Source: JAWWPG01 sp038254365 (lineage in GTDB: Bacteria > Actinomycetota > Actinomycetes > Propionibacteriales > Nocardioidaceae). Taken from it: 41,723 nt of DNA. The notes under the pieces were generated by a model that had not been told where the DNA came from, made no database searches, and was given only the letters and a program-made list of their open reading frames with translations. Every line of letters starts with the position of its first letter. Position 1 is the first letter of the stretch. The stretch lies in NCBI GenBank assembly GCA_038254365.1, contig JBBSGI010000020.1:1-41723 (forward strand), given 5' to 3'. Position numbers and translations under genes: made by a program. Below, in pieces: positions 7,301 to 15,286 of the stretch.

Positions 7301-7654
7301 TCAGGTGATGACCTGGGCGCGCCGCCGCACCTCACGACCCCTGTTGTCGCGCAGCGCGTCGATCGGAGCGCCCGGCAGGGAGTCCTCGGGGGTGAGGAGC
7401 CACTCGATCGCCTCCGCGTCGTCAAAACCGTGGTCCACGAGCAGAGTGAGTGTCCCCGGCAGTCCCTTCACCACCGCGCCGTGCTGGATGAAGCCGGCCG
7501 GGATCTCCGGTTCCCGTGATCCGTCGCGTCGTACCATCGCCAGCTCGTGGTCGCGGACCAGCTGGCGCACCTTACTCACACTCACCTGCAGCTGCTCCGC
7601 CGCCTCCGCCAAGGTGAGCCACTTGCGGGTGCGGAGATCGGGTTGCTGGGTCAC
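7301..7654 (-). CDS. Rv2175c-like DNA-binding protein, probable PknL substrate
   Basis: A 117-residue protein: an N-terminal helix-turn-helix (WLTLAEAAEQLQVSVSKVRQLVRDHEL, about residues 12-38), a short beta wing with RRDGSREPEIPAGFI, and a C-terminal Rv2175c-type segment (VKGLPGTLTLLVDHGFDDAEAIEWLLTPEDSLPGAPIDALRDNRGREVRRRAQ). In M. tuberculosis Rv2175c is a DNA-binding protein phosphorylated near its N-terminus by the adjacent kinase PknL. Here the kinase gene is divergent, 89 bases away, supporting the same pairing. Threonines at positions 2, 9 and 14 are candidate phospho-sites. GTG 7654 lies six bases after a CAGGCT hexamer. Confidence 0.85.
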   Translation of the reverse strand: MTQQPDLRTRKWLTLAEAAEQLQVSVSKVRQLVRDHELAMVRRDGSREPEIPAGFIQHGAVVKGLPGTLTLLVDHGFDDAEAIEWLLTPEDSLPGAPIDALRDNRGREVRRRAQVIT

Positions 7655-7660
7655 CCGACA

Positions 7661-7666
7661 AGCCTG
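7661..7666 (-). promoter_or_regulatory. -10-like hexamer of the Rv2175c-like gene
   Basis: CAGGCT, one mismatch from the TAGGCT used elsewhere in the window, six bases before GTG 7654. Confidence 0.4.
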
Positions 7667-7730
7667 CCACGCCTGGTCGGCCCCGGCACGCGGCTCGGCG
7701 CGGATGCCCGGGGATCGGGTCGGCCGTCCG

Positions 7731-7736
7731 TAAACT
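7731..7736 (+). promoter_or_regulatory. -10 hexamer of pknL
   Basis: TAAACT followed by seven bases and GTG 7744: leaderless geometry. Confidence 0.55.
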
Positions 7737-7743
7737 CCTGAAC

Positions 7744-9705
7744 GTGGAGAAGTCTGCCGTCGCCGATCCGCTGGTCGGACACCTGCTCGACCAGCGATAC
7801 CGGGTGGAGGCGAAGATCGCCCGCGGCGGCATGGCCACGGTCTACGAGGCCACCGACCTGCGCCTAGACCGACGAGTAGCCCTCAAGGTGATGCCGCACG
7901 CCCTCGCGGACGACAACGAGTTCGCCCAGCGGTTCGTCCGGGAGGCGCGGGCGGCGGCGAAGCTGACCCACCCCAACATCGTGGCGGTCTACGACCAAGG
8001 TGACGACAACGGGGTGCTCTTCCTCACCATGGAGTACGTCGAAGGACGCCACACGCTGCGAGACGTGATCCGCCACGAGGCGCCACTGACCCCGATCCGG
8101 GCCATGGCGACCCTCGAGGAGATCCTGCGGGCGCTGGCCGCAGCCCACGAGTCGGGGATCATCCACCGCGACATCAAGCCGGAGAACGTGCTGATCAGCC
8201 CGCGCGGGCAGGTGAAGGTCGCCGACTTCGGGCTGGCCAGGGCCATCAGCTCGTCGACCAGTGCCACTGCGACGGGCGGCGTGCTCATGGGCACCGTCTC
8301 ATATCTGCCCCCGGAGCTCGTCGTCGACGGCACCGCAGACGCGCGGTCCGACGTCTACTCGGTCGGTATCGTCCTCTTCGAGATGCTCACCGGCGCCAAG
8401 CCGCACGTCGCCGACTCCCCGATCCAGGTGGCCTACCGCCATGTCCACGAAGACGTGCCGCCGCCCTCGAGGCTGGTGGGGGGCATCCCGCCGTACCTCG
8501 ACGCGTTCGTCGCCCGAGCCACCTCACGGCAGCGCGACCTCCGGCCTGCCGACGCGCACGTCATGCTGCAGCAGCTGCGACGGGTGCGGCACGCGCTCGA
8601 CCGCGGCGTGGTCGACGACCAGGAGCTGACCGACGACCTCACGCCGACCGTCGCCGTCTTCGATCAGGAAGCGTTCGGCCCGGACGCCCGCACGATGATC
8701 GTCGGCTCTCTTGCCTCGAGACCCGAGACGACGATCGAGGAGTTCGCGGGAAATCCGCTTCCGCATCTGAACGCGCCACCGGGTCGTGCACGGCCAACGT
8801 CGAGGCCGCGGCGCACCTCCAGCCGTGCGGGGTGGATCGCCTTCCTGGTGGTGATCGTGCTGGCGGCCTCCGCGGCCCTCGCGGGCTGGTACTACGGCGC
8901 CGGACGCTTCCAGACCACACCCAATGTGATCGGACTGAGTCAGGCCGCCGCCGTCGCCCAGCTGCGCGAGCGCGGCTTGTCCCTCGAGGTCACCAGCACG
9001 GCGTACTCCGAGTCTGTGCCGGCGGGGAGGCTGATTTCCACCGACCCGGCCGCCGGCCGCAACGTCACCAAGGGCGGCACCGTCTCGGCGGTTATCTCCA
9101 AGGGCCCCGAGCGGCACAACGTTCCTGACCTGGCGGGCATGACGCAGTCGCAGGCAGAAGCCGCGCTCCGCGCCAGGTTCCTCCAGGTCGCGAGACCCGT
9201 GAAGCTGGTGTGGAGCGCCACGGTGGTTGCGGGCGGTGTCGTATCGTTCACCCCCAAGGTCGGCCAACCACTGAAACGCAATGGGGTCGTCAACCTGGTG
9301 GTCAGCCGTGGGCCCAAGCCGATCCCGGTCCCGGACTTCGTGCACCAGAACGCGAGCGACGCGCATACCGCGCTCGAGACCCTCGGCTTCTTCGTCGTCA
9401 AGGTGTCGGCGTACAACGACAACGTGCCGGCTGGGGCCGTGGTCGCCCAGACGCCCAACTCCGGGATCGGCACGACAGGTGACCACATCCGGCTGGTCGT
9501 CAGCCGGGGTCCGCACCTGGTGCAGGTGCCGGACGTCTACCACAACGGCACGGATGCGGCCCGGCGGGCCCTCAAGGCGGCCGGCTTCCGGGTCGTCGTC
9601 AAGGCGTACTCCCCGAGCTTCGGGCTCGGCTTCGTCGAGGACCAGTCTCCCGACGGCGACCAGATGCTTCCCTACGGCTCCACGGTGACGATCTACGTGG
9701 TCTGA
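7744..9705 (+). CDS. pknL: PknL/PknB-type Ser/Thr protein kinase with four PASTA domains
   Basis: A 653-residue transmembrane Hanks-type kinase. The cytoplasmic domain (about residues 12-285) has the glycine loop IARGGMATVYEA, ATP lysine K48 (VALKV), catalytic HRDIKPEN with D143, DFG at D161-G163 and GTVSYLPPEL in the activation segment. A juxtamembrane linker rich in Thr, Ser and Arg follows, then one helix (GWIAFLVVIVLAASAALAGW, about 362-381) and four extracellular PASTA repeats, each with the V.xP.V/D entry and VSRGP or ISKGP exit. PASTA domains bind peptidoglycan fragments, so this probably senses wall state. From memory, M. tuberculosis PknL lacks such a long PASTA ectodomain. The likely substrate is the divergent Rv2175c-like protein. 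Confidence 0.93.
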   Translation: MEKSAVADPLVGHLLDQRYRVEAKIARGGMATVYEATDLRLDRRVALKVMPHALADDNEFAQRFVREARAAAKLTHPNIVAVYDQGDDNGVLFLTMEYVEGRHTLRDVIRHEAPLTPIRAMATLEEILRALAAAHESGIIHRDIKPENVLISPRGQVKVADFGLARAISSSTSATATGGVLMGTVSYLPPELVVDGTADARSDVYSVGIVLFEMLTGAKPHVADSPIQVAYRHVHEDVPPPSRLVGGIPPYLDAFVARATSRQRDLRPADAHVMLQQLRRVRHALDRGVVDDQELTDDLTPTVAVFDQEAFGPDARTMIVGSLASRPETTIEEFAGNPLPHLNAPPGRARPTSRPRRTSSRAGWIAFLVVIVLAASAALAGWYYGAGRFQTTPNVIGLSQAAAVAQLRERGLSLEVTSTAYSESVPAGRLISTDPAAGRNVTKGGTVSAVISKGPERHNVPDLAGMTQSQAEAALRARFLQVARPVKLVWSATVVAGGVVSFTPKVGQPLKRNGVVNLVVSRGPKPIPVPDFVHQNASDAHTALETLGFFVVKVSAYNDNVPAGAVVAQTPNSGIGTTGDHIRLVVSRGPHLVQVPDVYHNGTDAARRALKAAGFRVVVKAYSPSFGLGFVEDQSPDGDQMLPYGSTVTIYVV

Positions 9706-9723
9706 CCGCCACCGGACCGACAC

Positions 9724-9729
9724 TAGGGT
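9724..9729 (+). promoter_or_regulatory. -10 hexamer of the EamA permease gene
   Basis: TAGGGT followed by six bases and GTG 9736, in the 30-base gap after pknL: leaderless geometry and a separate transcript start. Confidence 0.55.
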
Positions 9730-9735
9730 TAGCCG

Positions 9736-10665
9736 GTGACCACACGACTGCAGCGCGGGTTGCCGACCCTGGCCCTGCTCGGGGTCACCGCTTCCTGGGG
9801 ATCCACCTTCTTCCTGATCAAGGATCTGCTGCACGAGGTCTCGGTGGTCGACTTCCTGGCTCTGCGCTTCGCGCTGGCGGGCGTGGTGGCGTTCGCGCTG
9901 GCGCATCGTGCGGTGTTCCGCCTTTCCCGACGAGACGTCGTGCACGCGATGACCCTCGGCCTGGTGTACGGCTCCGCGCAGCTGCTGCAGACCGTTGGTC
10001 TCTCGCAGACGGCCGCGAGCGTCTCCGGCTTCGTCACCGGGATGTACGTCGTGGCGACGCCGGTCTTCGCGGCCGGACTCCTTCGCGAGCACATCCGCTG
10101 GACCGTGTGGCTGGCGGTCGCGCTGGCCGCCACCGGGCTGGGGTTCCTGGCCCTGAACGGGGTCGCGGTCTCGGTTGGCGTCGGGCTCATCTTCGCTGCG
10201 GCGATGCTCTACGCCGTACACATTCTCGGTCTCGGCCAGTGGTCACGCGGCGACAACGCGGTCGGCTTGTCGGTCGTTCAGCTGATGGTCATCGGGGCAC
10301 TGTGCCTCGCCGTCACGGCGCCGAACGGCATGGGCGGCCCGGACACCTTCGGCGGCTGGTCATCGCTGATCTACATGGCCTTGGTGCCTGGTGCGATGGC
10401 GATCTTCGCGCAGACCTGGGCGCAGTCGCAGATCTCGGCGACCAGGACGGCCGTCATCATGACCATGGAGCCAGTATGGGCCGCCTTCTTCGCGGTCCTG
10501 CTCGGCGGCGAGTCACTGACCGTGCGCATGCTCGCCGGCGGTACCTTCGTGCTGGCCGCGATGTACCTGGCCGAGCTCGGTCCACCGGGTAGCCAGGCTG
10601 GTCCGGAGACCCGGCGCGAGACTCTGCACGAAAGCATGGCCGCTGCCCCGCACCTGCCGATCTGA
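9736..10665 (+). CDS. EamA/DMT-family transporter
   Basis: A 309-residue integral membrane protein with about ten hydrophobic helices arranged as two EamA repeats: TASWGSTFFLIKDLL...DFLALRFALAGVVAF opens the first, and GVGLIFAAAMLYAVHILGLGQWS the second, ending with RTAVIMTMEPVWAAFFAVLLGGE, the conserved family end motif. Drug/metabolite transporters usually export amino acids, metabolites or toxic compounds; no substrate can be named. The C-terminal ~30 residues are a hydrophilic tail. It converges on the threonine aldolase gene with 19 bases between stops. Confidence 0.88.
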   Translation: MTTRLQRGLPTLALLGVTASWGSTFFLIKDLLHEVSVVDFLALRFALAGVVAFALAHRAVFRLSRRDVVHAMTLGLVYGSAQLLQTVGLSQTAASVSGFVTGMYVVATPVFAAGLLREHIRWTVWLAVALAATGLGFLALNGVAVSVGVGLIFAAAMLYAVHILGLGQWSRGDNAVGLSVVQLMVIGALCLAVTAPNGMGGPDTFGGWSSLIYMALVPGAMAIFAQTWAQSQISATRTAVIMTMEPVWAAFFAVLLGGESLTVRMLAGGTFVLAAMYLAELGPPGSQAGPETRRETLHESMAAAPHLPI

Positions 10666-10684
10666 GTGGGGCGCGTGGCAGAGG

Positions 10685-11698
10685 CTAGCCGGAGACGGCC
10701 TTGGCCAGCACCTCGCCAGCCTGTCGGGCCTGCTCGGTTGACACGTCGAGATGCGTCACGGCGCGGACGACGTTCGGCCCCACGGCGCCCACCAGCACCC
10801 CCTCGTCGGCGCAGCGCCGGACTACCGCCGGAGCGTCCGAGCTCGCGACCACCACGATGTTGGTCTCGACGTCCTCGACCTCGACACCGACCGCGTCGGC
10901 GATCAGCAAGGCGTTCGCGTGGTCGTCCGCGAGACGTTCCAGGTTGTGGTCCAGGGCGTACAACCCGGCGGCCGCAAGTACGCCGGCCTGTCGCCAGCCG
11001 CCGCCGAGACGCTTGCGCCACACGCGGGCGTCCGCGATGCGCTCACGGGAGGCCAGCATGAGCGAGCCAACCGGTGCCCCCATGCCCTTGGAGAGACACA
11101 CCCCCATGGTGTCGGCGATCTCTCCGCCCAACGCCCGAAGTGGCTCGCCTCCCGCGATGTGCGCGTTCCAGACGCGGGCGCCGTCGAGGTGTACGGCCAC
11201 CCCCGTCTCGTCGGCAAGTGTCCGGAGGGCGCGCAGCGCCTCGATCGGCTGCACCCGGCCGCCGGCGAAGTTGTGGGTGTTCTCGACCGACACACAGGCG
11301 GTCTTCACGAAGAACGGGCCTACGTCCGGTGCGCGCATGCCCTCGACCGCGTCGAGGTCCACGTGTCCTCGGGGATGGGTCCACGTGCGCATCGTCAGCC
11401 CGGTGACGGCGCCGTGGGCACCCATCTCCGCGCGGGCGATGTGTGCCGACGACTCGCAGAGCACCTCCTCCCCCACCGACACGAGCGACCTGATCGCCAG
11501 CAGGTTGGCGAGAGACCCGGTGACGGTGAACAAGGCGGCCTCGAACCCCAGGAGGTCCGCGACCCGCTCCTCGAGCTCCTGGACCGTGCGGTCCTCGCCG
11601 TACACGTCGTCGCCGACGTCGGCCGCCGACATGAACCGGCGCATCGCGTCACTGGGCTTCGTGACGGTATCGCTGCGCAGATCAATCAACGAGCACAT
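10685..11698 (-). CDS. ltaE: Low-specificity L-threonine aldolase
   Basis: PLP enzyme (fold type I) that cleaves threonine or allo-threonine to glycine and acetaldehyde. About 337 residues. The start region reads LIDLRSDTVTKPSDAMRRFM, followed by DVYGEDRTVQELEERVADLLGFEAALFTVTGSLANLLAI. VHLDGARVWNAHIA carries the PLP-binding Asp, and CLSKGMGAPVGS contains the Schiff-base lysine. The gene lies 25 bases after aroG on the same strand. ATG 11698 lacks a good Shine-Dalgarno; TTG 11689, which gives the typical MIDLRSD start, is an alternative. Confidence 0.9.
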   Translation of the reverse strand: MCSLIDLRSDTVTKPSDAMRRFMSAADVGDDVYGEDRTVQELEERVADLLGFEAALFTVTGSLANLLAIRSLVSVGEEVLCESSAHIARAEMGAHGAVTGLTMRTWTHPRGHVDLDAVEGMRAPDVGPFFVKTACVSVENTHNFAGGRVQPIEALRALRTLADETGVAVHLDGARVWNAHIAGGEPLRALGGEIADTMGVCLSKGMGAPVGSLMLASRERIADARVWRKRLGGGWRQAGVLAAAGLYALDHNLERLADDHANALLIADAVGVEVEDVETNIVVVASSDAPAVVRRCADEGVLVGAVGPNVVRAVTHLDVSTEQARQAGEVLAKAVSG

Positions 11699-11723
11699 CC
11701 AAGCGGGGGCGACCGAGCATGTT

Positions 11724-13070
11724 CTAGGCCCCGGCCATGCCCGTGCCCAGCATCTCGGCCACCAGGAAGGCCAGCTCCAGGGACTGGGTGCGGTTGAGTC
11801 TTGGGTCACAGACCGACTCGTAACGGTGCCGGAGCTGGTACTCGTCGAGTGCCTCGCCGCCGCCGACGCACTCGGTGACATCACCGCCGGTGAGCTCCAC
11901 ATGCAGGCCTCCCGGCCAAGTGCCCAGGCCATGATGCACCTCGAAGAAGCCACGCACCTCGTCGATCACGTCGTCGAAGTTGCGCGTCTTGTAGCCCGTC
12001 GACGTCTCGAACGTGTTCCCGTGCATCGGGTCGGTCACCCACGCCACCTCGACACCGGCCGCCGTGACCTTCTCGACCAGTACCGGGAGCAGCTCACGAA
12101 CGCGGGCGGCGCCCAGCCTGGTGATGAACGTGAGGCGCCCCGGCTCGTTGTCCGGGTTGAGACGCGCGGCCAGCGCCACCGCCTCGTCGGGAGTCGCTTT
12201 CGGTCCCAGCTTGACCCCGATCGGGTTGCGCACTGATGCCATCAGCTCCACATGGGGACCGTCGAGCTGGCGGGTGCGCTCGCCGATCCAGAGGAAGTGG
12301 CCCGAGACGTCGTACGGCAGCTGGGTTCGGGAGTCGATCCGGGTGAGAGCGTGCTCGTACTCGAGGATCAGCGCCTCGTGGCTGCTGTGAAAAACGACCC
12401 GGTGAAGCTCCTCGGACTCGGCCCCGATCGCCTTCATGAAGTTCAGTGCCCGCTCGATGTCGCCCGAGAGCTTCTCGTACACCGCACCGACGGGGCTGGT
12501 GCGCACGAAGTCGGTGTTCCACGCATGCATCTGCCGCAGGTCGGCGAAACCCCCTTGCAGGAAAGCGCGGCAGAGGTTCAGGGTCGCGGCCGACGAGTTG
12601 TAGACCTGCACCAAGCGGGCGGGGTCGGGTCGCCGGCTCGCCGGGGAGAACTCGAAGCCGTTCACCGCGTCGCCGCGATAGGCTGGCAGCTCGACGCCCT
12701 CGCGGACATCGAGGTCGTTGGTCCGCGGTTTGGCGTACTGACCGGCGATGCGGCCCACCTTCACCACCGGTAGCGACGCCCCGTAGGTGAGCACCACCGC
12801 CATCTGCAGCAGGACCTGCAGCTTGGCCCGCACGTTCTCGGCCGTGACCCCTTCGAAGGTCTCCGCGCAGTCACCGCCCTGGAGCAGGAACGCCTGGCCG
12901 GCGGCGACCTTGGCGAGGCTGGCCTTCAGGTCGTCACACTCGCCGGCGAAGACCAGCGGCGGCTTCGCCCTCAGCTCCTGGACGGCGGCCCCGAGCGCCT
13001 CCCGGTCTGGCCAGGTGGGCTGCTGGAGAGGGCTGCGGGCCCGGAGCTCCGCCAACGTCGGGACGATCAC
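11724..13070 (-). CDS. aroG: Class II 3-deoxy-7-phosphoheptulonate (DAHP) synthase
   Basis: First step of the shikimate pathway: PEP plus erythrose 4-phosphate to DAHP. A 448-residue plant-like (class II) enzyme. Signatures include VFAGECDDLKASLAKVAAGQAFLLQGGDCAETF, VGRIAGQYAKPRTND, HEALILEYEHALTR, LDGPHVELMASVRNPIGVKLGP and VAWVTDPMHGNTFETSTGYKTRNFDDV, which hold the metal and substrate residues. I start it at the second of two adjacent GTG codons (13070), six bases after TAGGCT; the first, at 13073, adds one residue. It precedes threonine aldolase. In mycobacteria AroG is feedback-inhibited by aromatic amino acids. trpD lies elsewhere in this window. Confidence 0.95.
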   Translation of the reverse strand: MIVPTLAELRARSPLQQPTWPDREALGAAVQELRAKPPLVFAGECDDLKASLAKVAAGQAFLLQGGDCAETFEGVTAENVRAKLQVLLQMAVVLTYGASLPVVKVGRIAGQYAKPRTNDLDVREGVELPAYRGDAVNGFEFSPASRRPDPARLVQVYNSSAATLNLCRAFLQGGFADLRQMHAWNTDFVRTSPVGAVYEKLSGDIERALNFMKAIGAESEELHRVVFHSSHEALILEYEHALTRIDSRTQLPYDVSGHFLWIGERTRQLDGPHVELMASVRNPIGVKLGPKATPDEAVALAARLNPDNEPGRLTFITRLGAARVRELLPVLVEKVTAAGVEVAWVTDPMHGNTFETSTGYKTRNFDDVIDEVRGFFEVHHGLGTWPGGLHVELTGGDVTECVGGGEALDEYQLRHRYESVCDPRLNRTQSLELAFLVAEMLGTGMAGA

Positions 13071-13076
13071 CACACC

Positions 13077-13082
13077 AGCCTA
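13077..13082 (-). promoter_or_regulatory. -10 hexamer of aroG
   Basis: TAGGCT on the minus strand, six bases before GTG 13070, at the edge of the 21-bp repeat array. Confidence 0.5.
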
Positions 13083-13090
13083 GTTGCAGA

Positions 13091-13237
13091 CCATCCGCCC
13101 CTCGTAACGAACCGTCCGCCCCGGGTAGCCCACCATCCGCCCCGGGTAGCCCACCATCCGCCCCGGGTAGCCCACCATCCGCCGCTCGTTGCGAACAACC
13201 GGCGGATCGTCGGCAACAACCGGCGGATCGTCGGGGG
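13091..13237. repeat. Seven-unit 21-bp tandem array with inverted final units
   Basis: Units begin at 13091, 13112, 13133, 13154, 13175, 13196 and 13217, exactly 21 bases apart. The first five carry CCATCCGCC (CCGTCCGCC in the second); units two to four continue with CCGGGTAGCCCA, units one and five with a CTCGT(A/T)(A/G)CGAA ending. The last two units carry CAACCGGCGGATCGTCGG, whose GGCGGAT is the reverse complement of ATCCGCC. ATCCGCCG at 13177-13184 and CGGCGGAT at 13199-13206 can pair as a hairpin, with alternative partners in other units. The array fills the gap between the phosphofructokinase stop and the aroG promoter. Confidence 0.85.
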
Positions 13238-14263
13238 TCAGCCGAAGAGGACCTCGGCCTCGGTGTACTGGGACGGGTCGACGGTCTTCAGCGTGCCGGT
13301 GCCCTCGATGAGCGGGACGCGGACGATGTCGGTTCCACGCAGGGCGACCATCATTCCGAAGTCCTCCTCGTAGACGGCCGTAACGGCGTGCAGCCCGAAC
13401 CGGGTCGCGAGCCAGCGGTCGAACGCTGTCGGGGTGCCGCCGCGCTGAACATGGCCAATCACGACGGTGCGAGCCTCCTTGCCGGTCCGGCGCTCGATCT
13501 CGTGAGCCAGCCGGTCACCAATGCCCCCGAGCCGGGCGTGCCCGAAGGCGTCGAGCTCCCCGGTGACGGTGTCCATGGTCCCCTCGACGGGGATCGCGCC
13601 CTCGGCCACCACGATGATGGGGGCGTACTGCAGCTGAAACCGCCGCTCCACAAGCGCACACACGCGCTCGATATCGAAGGGCTGTTCCGGGATCAAGATG
13701 ATGTTGGCTCCGCCAGCGAGTCCACTGTGCAGGGCGATCCAGCCGGCGTGGCGACCCATCACCTCGACCACGAGCACCCGGTGATGGGACTCTGCGGTGG
13801 TGTGTAGCCGGTCGATCGCCTCCATGGCGATATTGACGGCGGTGTCGAAGCCGAACGTGAAGTCCGTGGCACTCAGGTCGTTGTCGATCGTCTTCGGTAC
13901 CCCCACGACACGGACGCCGATCTCCGCCAGCCGAGTCGCGACACCGAGGGTGTCCTCTCCGCCGATGGCGATCAGTGCGTCGACGCCTAGCTCGTCGAGG
14001 TTGCTTTGGATCCGCGCCACGCCGTCTTCGATCGCGAACGGGTTTGTGCGCGAAGACCCGAGAATCGTGCCGCCACGCGGCAGTATCCCGCGCACCTGCG
14101 GGATGCCAAGCGCACACGTGACCCCCTCCAGCGGTCCGCGCCATCCGTCGCGGAAGCCCACGAACTCGTAGCCGTACTCCGTGACGCCTTTGCGGACAAC
14201 GGCTCTGATCACGGCGTTGAGCCCGGGACAGTCTCCTCCGCCGGTCAGGACTCCGACGCGCAT
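13238..14263 (-). CDS. pfp: 6-phosphofructokinase, probably pyrophosphate-dependent
   Basis: Phosphorylates fructose 6-phosphate. A 341-residue group III (PfkA-superfamily) enzyme with MRVGVLTGGGDCPGLNAVI, RGGTILGSSRTNP, PKTIDNDLSATDFTFGFDTA, VVEVMGRHAGWIAL and VIGHVQRGGTPTAFDR. Numbering coincides with E. coli PfkA, and positions 104 and 124 are Asp (in GGEDT) and Lys (in PKTIDND). ATP-dependent enzymes have Gly104, while Asp104 with Lys124 is typical of PPi-dependent enzymes such as that of Amycolatopsis methanolica. PPi use is therefore inferred; an ATP-dependent PfkA cannot be excluded. GGGGAG lies seven bases before ATG 14263. plsC is 41 bases upstream on the same strand. Confidence 0.85.
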   Translation of the reverse strand: MRVGVLTGGGDCPGLNAVIRAVVRKGVTEYGYEFVGFRDGWRGPLEGVTCALGIPQVRGILPRGGTILGSSRTNPFAIEDGVARIQSNLDELGVDALIAIGGEDTLGVATRLAEIGVRVVGVPKTIDNDLSATDFTFGFDTAVNIAMEAIDRLHTTAESHHRVLVVEVMGRHAGWIALHSGLAGGANIILIPEQPFDIERVCALVERRFQLQYAPIIVVAEGAIPVEGTMDTVTGELDAFGHARLGGIGDRLAHEIERRTGKEARTVVIGHVQRGGTPTAFDRWLATRFGLHAVTAVYEEDFGMMVALRGTDIVRVPLIEGTGTLKTVDPSQYTEAEVLFG

Positions 14264-14304
14264 GTATACACTCCCCAATCTGTCTCGTCGCTGTAGCAGT
14301 CCCG

Positions 14305-15072
14305 TCAAACGGGCCCGGCGTCGTCTTCGGCCCTGACGTCCGCCTTCCCGGCCTTGGCCTCGGCCTTCGCCGCGGCAGCCAGGGCCTTCGCCTCCGCCTG
14401 GGCGTCCTCCTTGGCCTTGGTGGCGTAGACGTCGACGTACTCCTGGCCGGAGAGATCCATGATCTCGTACATGATCTCGTCGGTGATCGACCGGAGCACG
14501 AAGCGGTCGTCCTCCATGCCCCGGTAGCGAGAGAAGTCGAGCGGCGCGCCGAAGCGGACGTGCGGTCGGGCGAACCGCCCGAAGACCTTGCCCGGTGGCG
14601 CCACGACGTTGGTCCCGATGACGGCCACCGGGATCACCGGAACCTCGGCCTCGAGGGCCATCCGGGCGACCCCGGTACGGCCGCGGTAGAGGCGGCCGTC
14701 GTGCGACCGGGTGCCCTCGGGGTAGATGCCGAACAGCTCGCCGCTGGCGAGAATCCGCAGACCAGTCTTGATAGCCCCGGCGGCCGCGTTGCCGCTCGAC
14801 CGGTCGATGGGCACCTGCCCGGCGCCCGAGAAGAACGTCTTCTGCAGCCAGCCCTTGAGCCCCGGTGTCGTAAAGTACTCCGCCTTGGCCACGAACGTCA
14901 CCCGCCGCGGGATCATCAATGGCATGAACAGCCAGTCCGAGTACGAGAGATGGTTGCTCGCCAAGATCGCCGGACCTTCGTCGGGGACGTTCTCGGTGCC
15001 CTCGGCGTACGGCCGGAAGATCAGCTTCAGCACGGGTCCGAGGAGGACCCACTTGAGCATCCAATAGAACAC
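14305..15072 (-). CDS. plsC: 1-acylglycerol-3-phosphate acyltransferase (PlsC family)
   Basis: Membrane-associated acyltransferase that makes phosphatidic acid or acylates related glycerolipids. About 255 residues. Block I is NHLSYSDWLFMP (HX4D), then FVAKAEYF, block III is LFGIYPEGTRSHDGRLYRGRTG, and block IV is VPVIPVAVIGT. An N-terminal hydrophobic helix precedes the catalytic domain, and the last ~45 residues form an Ala/Lys/Glu-rich tail likely to be helical. AAGGAGG is six bases before GTG 15072, better than the in-frame GTG at 15096. It corresponds from memory to Rv2182c in mycobacterial order. Confidence 0.9.
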   Translation of the reverse strand: MFYWMLKWVLLGPVLKLIFRPYAEGTENVPDEGPAILASNHLSYSDWLFMPLMIPRRVTFVAKAEYFTTPGLKGWLQKTFFSGAGQVPIDRSSGNAAAGAIKTGLRILASGELFGIYPEGTRSHDGRLYRGRTGVARMALEAEVPVIPVAVIGTNVVAPPGKVFGRFARPHVRFGAPLDFSRYRGMEDDRFVLRSITDEIMYEIMDLSGQEYVDVYATKAKEDAQAEAKALAAAAKAEAKAGKADVRAEDDAGPV

Positions 15073-15094
15073 CGGCGACCTCCTTGTCCCGATC

Positions 15095-15100
15095 ACCTTA
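15095..15100 (-). promoter_or_regulatory. -10 hexamer of plsC
   Basis: TAAGGT on the minus strand, giving a short leader that includes the AAGGAGG ribosome binding site. Confidence 0.4.
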
Positions 15101-15202
15101 GTGTCGTCAGTGTCCCAGGGCTTCGCCGAGCCGGACCGGGTCGAAAAGGCCGGTTGGACGTGACACCATGAGGCAAGCAGTCACGCGTTACCAGGAGACA
15201 CG

Positions 15203-15286
15203 GTGCCGGTTCTTCCGCACGTTCGGCCGGTCGAGGCCCTCGTTGGCCCGGCCGGTGGATCGCGGTGGTCGTGTCATGCGATCTAA
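15203..15286 (+). CDS. Possible 27-residue upstream ORF
   Basis: GTG 15203 is preceded by AGGAGA with five-base spacing and opens a 27-codon frame that ends at TAA 15284-15286, eleven bases overlapping the ATG at 15276 of the next gene. The peptide has no recognised family. It could couple translation to the downstream gene or simply be chance. Confidence 0.25.
   Translation: MPVLPHVRPVEALVGPAGGSRWSCHAI

Noticed and set aside
8524..10221. Long (565-codon) minus-strand frame antisense to pknL
   Set aside because: Typical high-GC shadow frame; the kinase and permease on the plus strand are unambiguous.
10701..12236. Long plus-strand frame antisense to ltaE and aroG
   Set aside because: Low-complexity translation without domains; both antisense genes are complete enzymes.
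13091..13237. CRISPR array
   Set aside because: The 21-bp units are contiguous with no unique spacers, and no cas gene is present.
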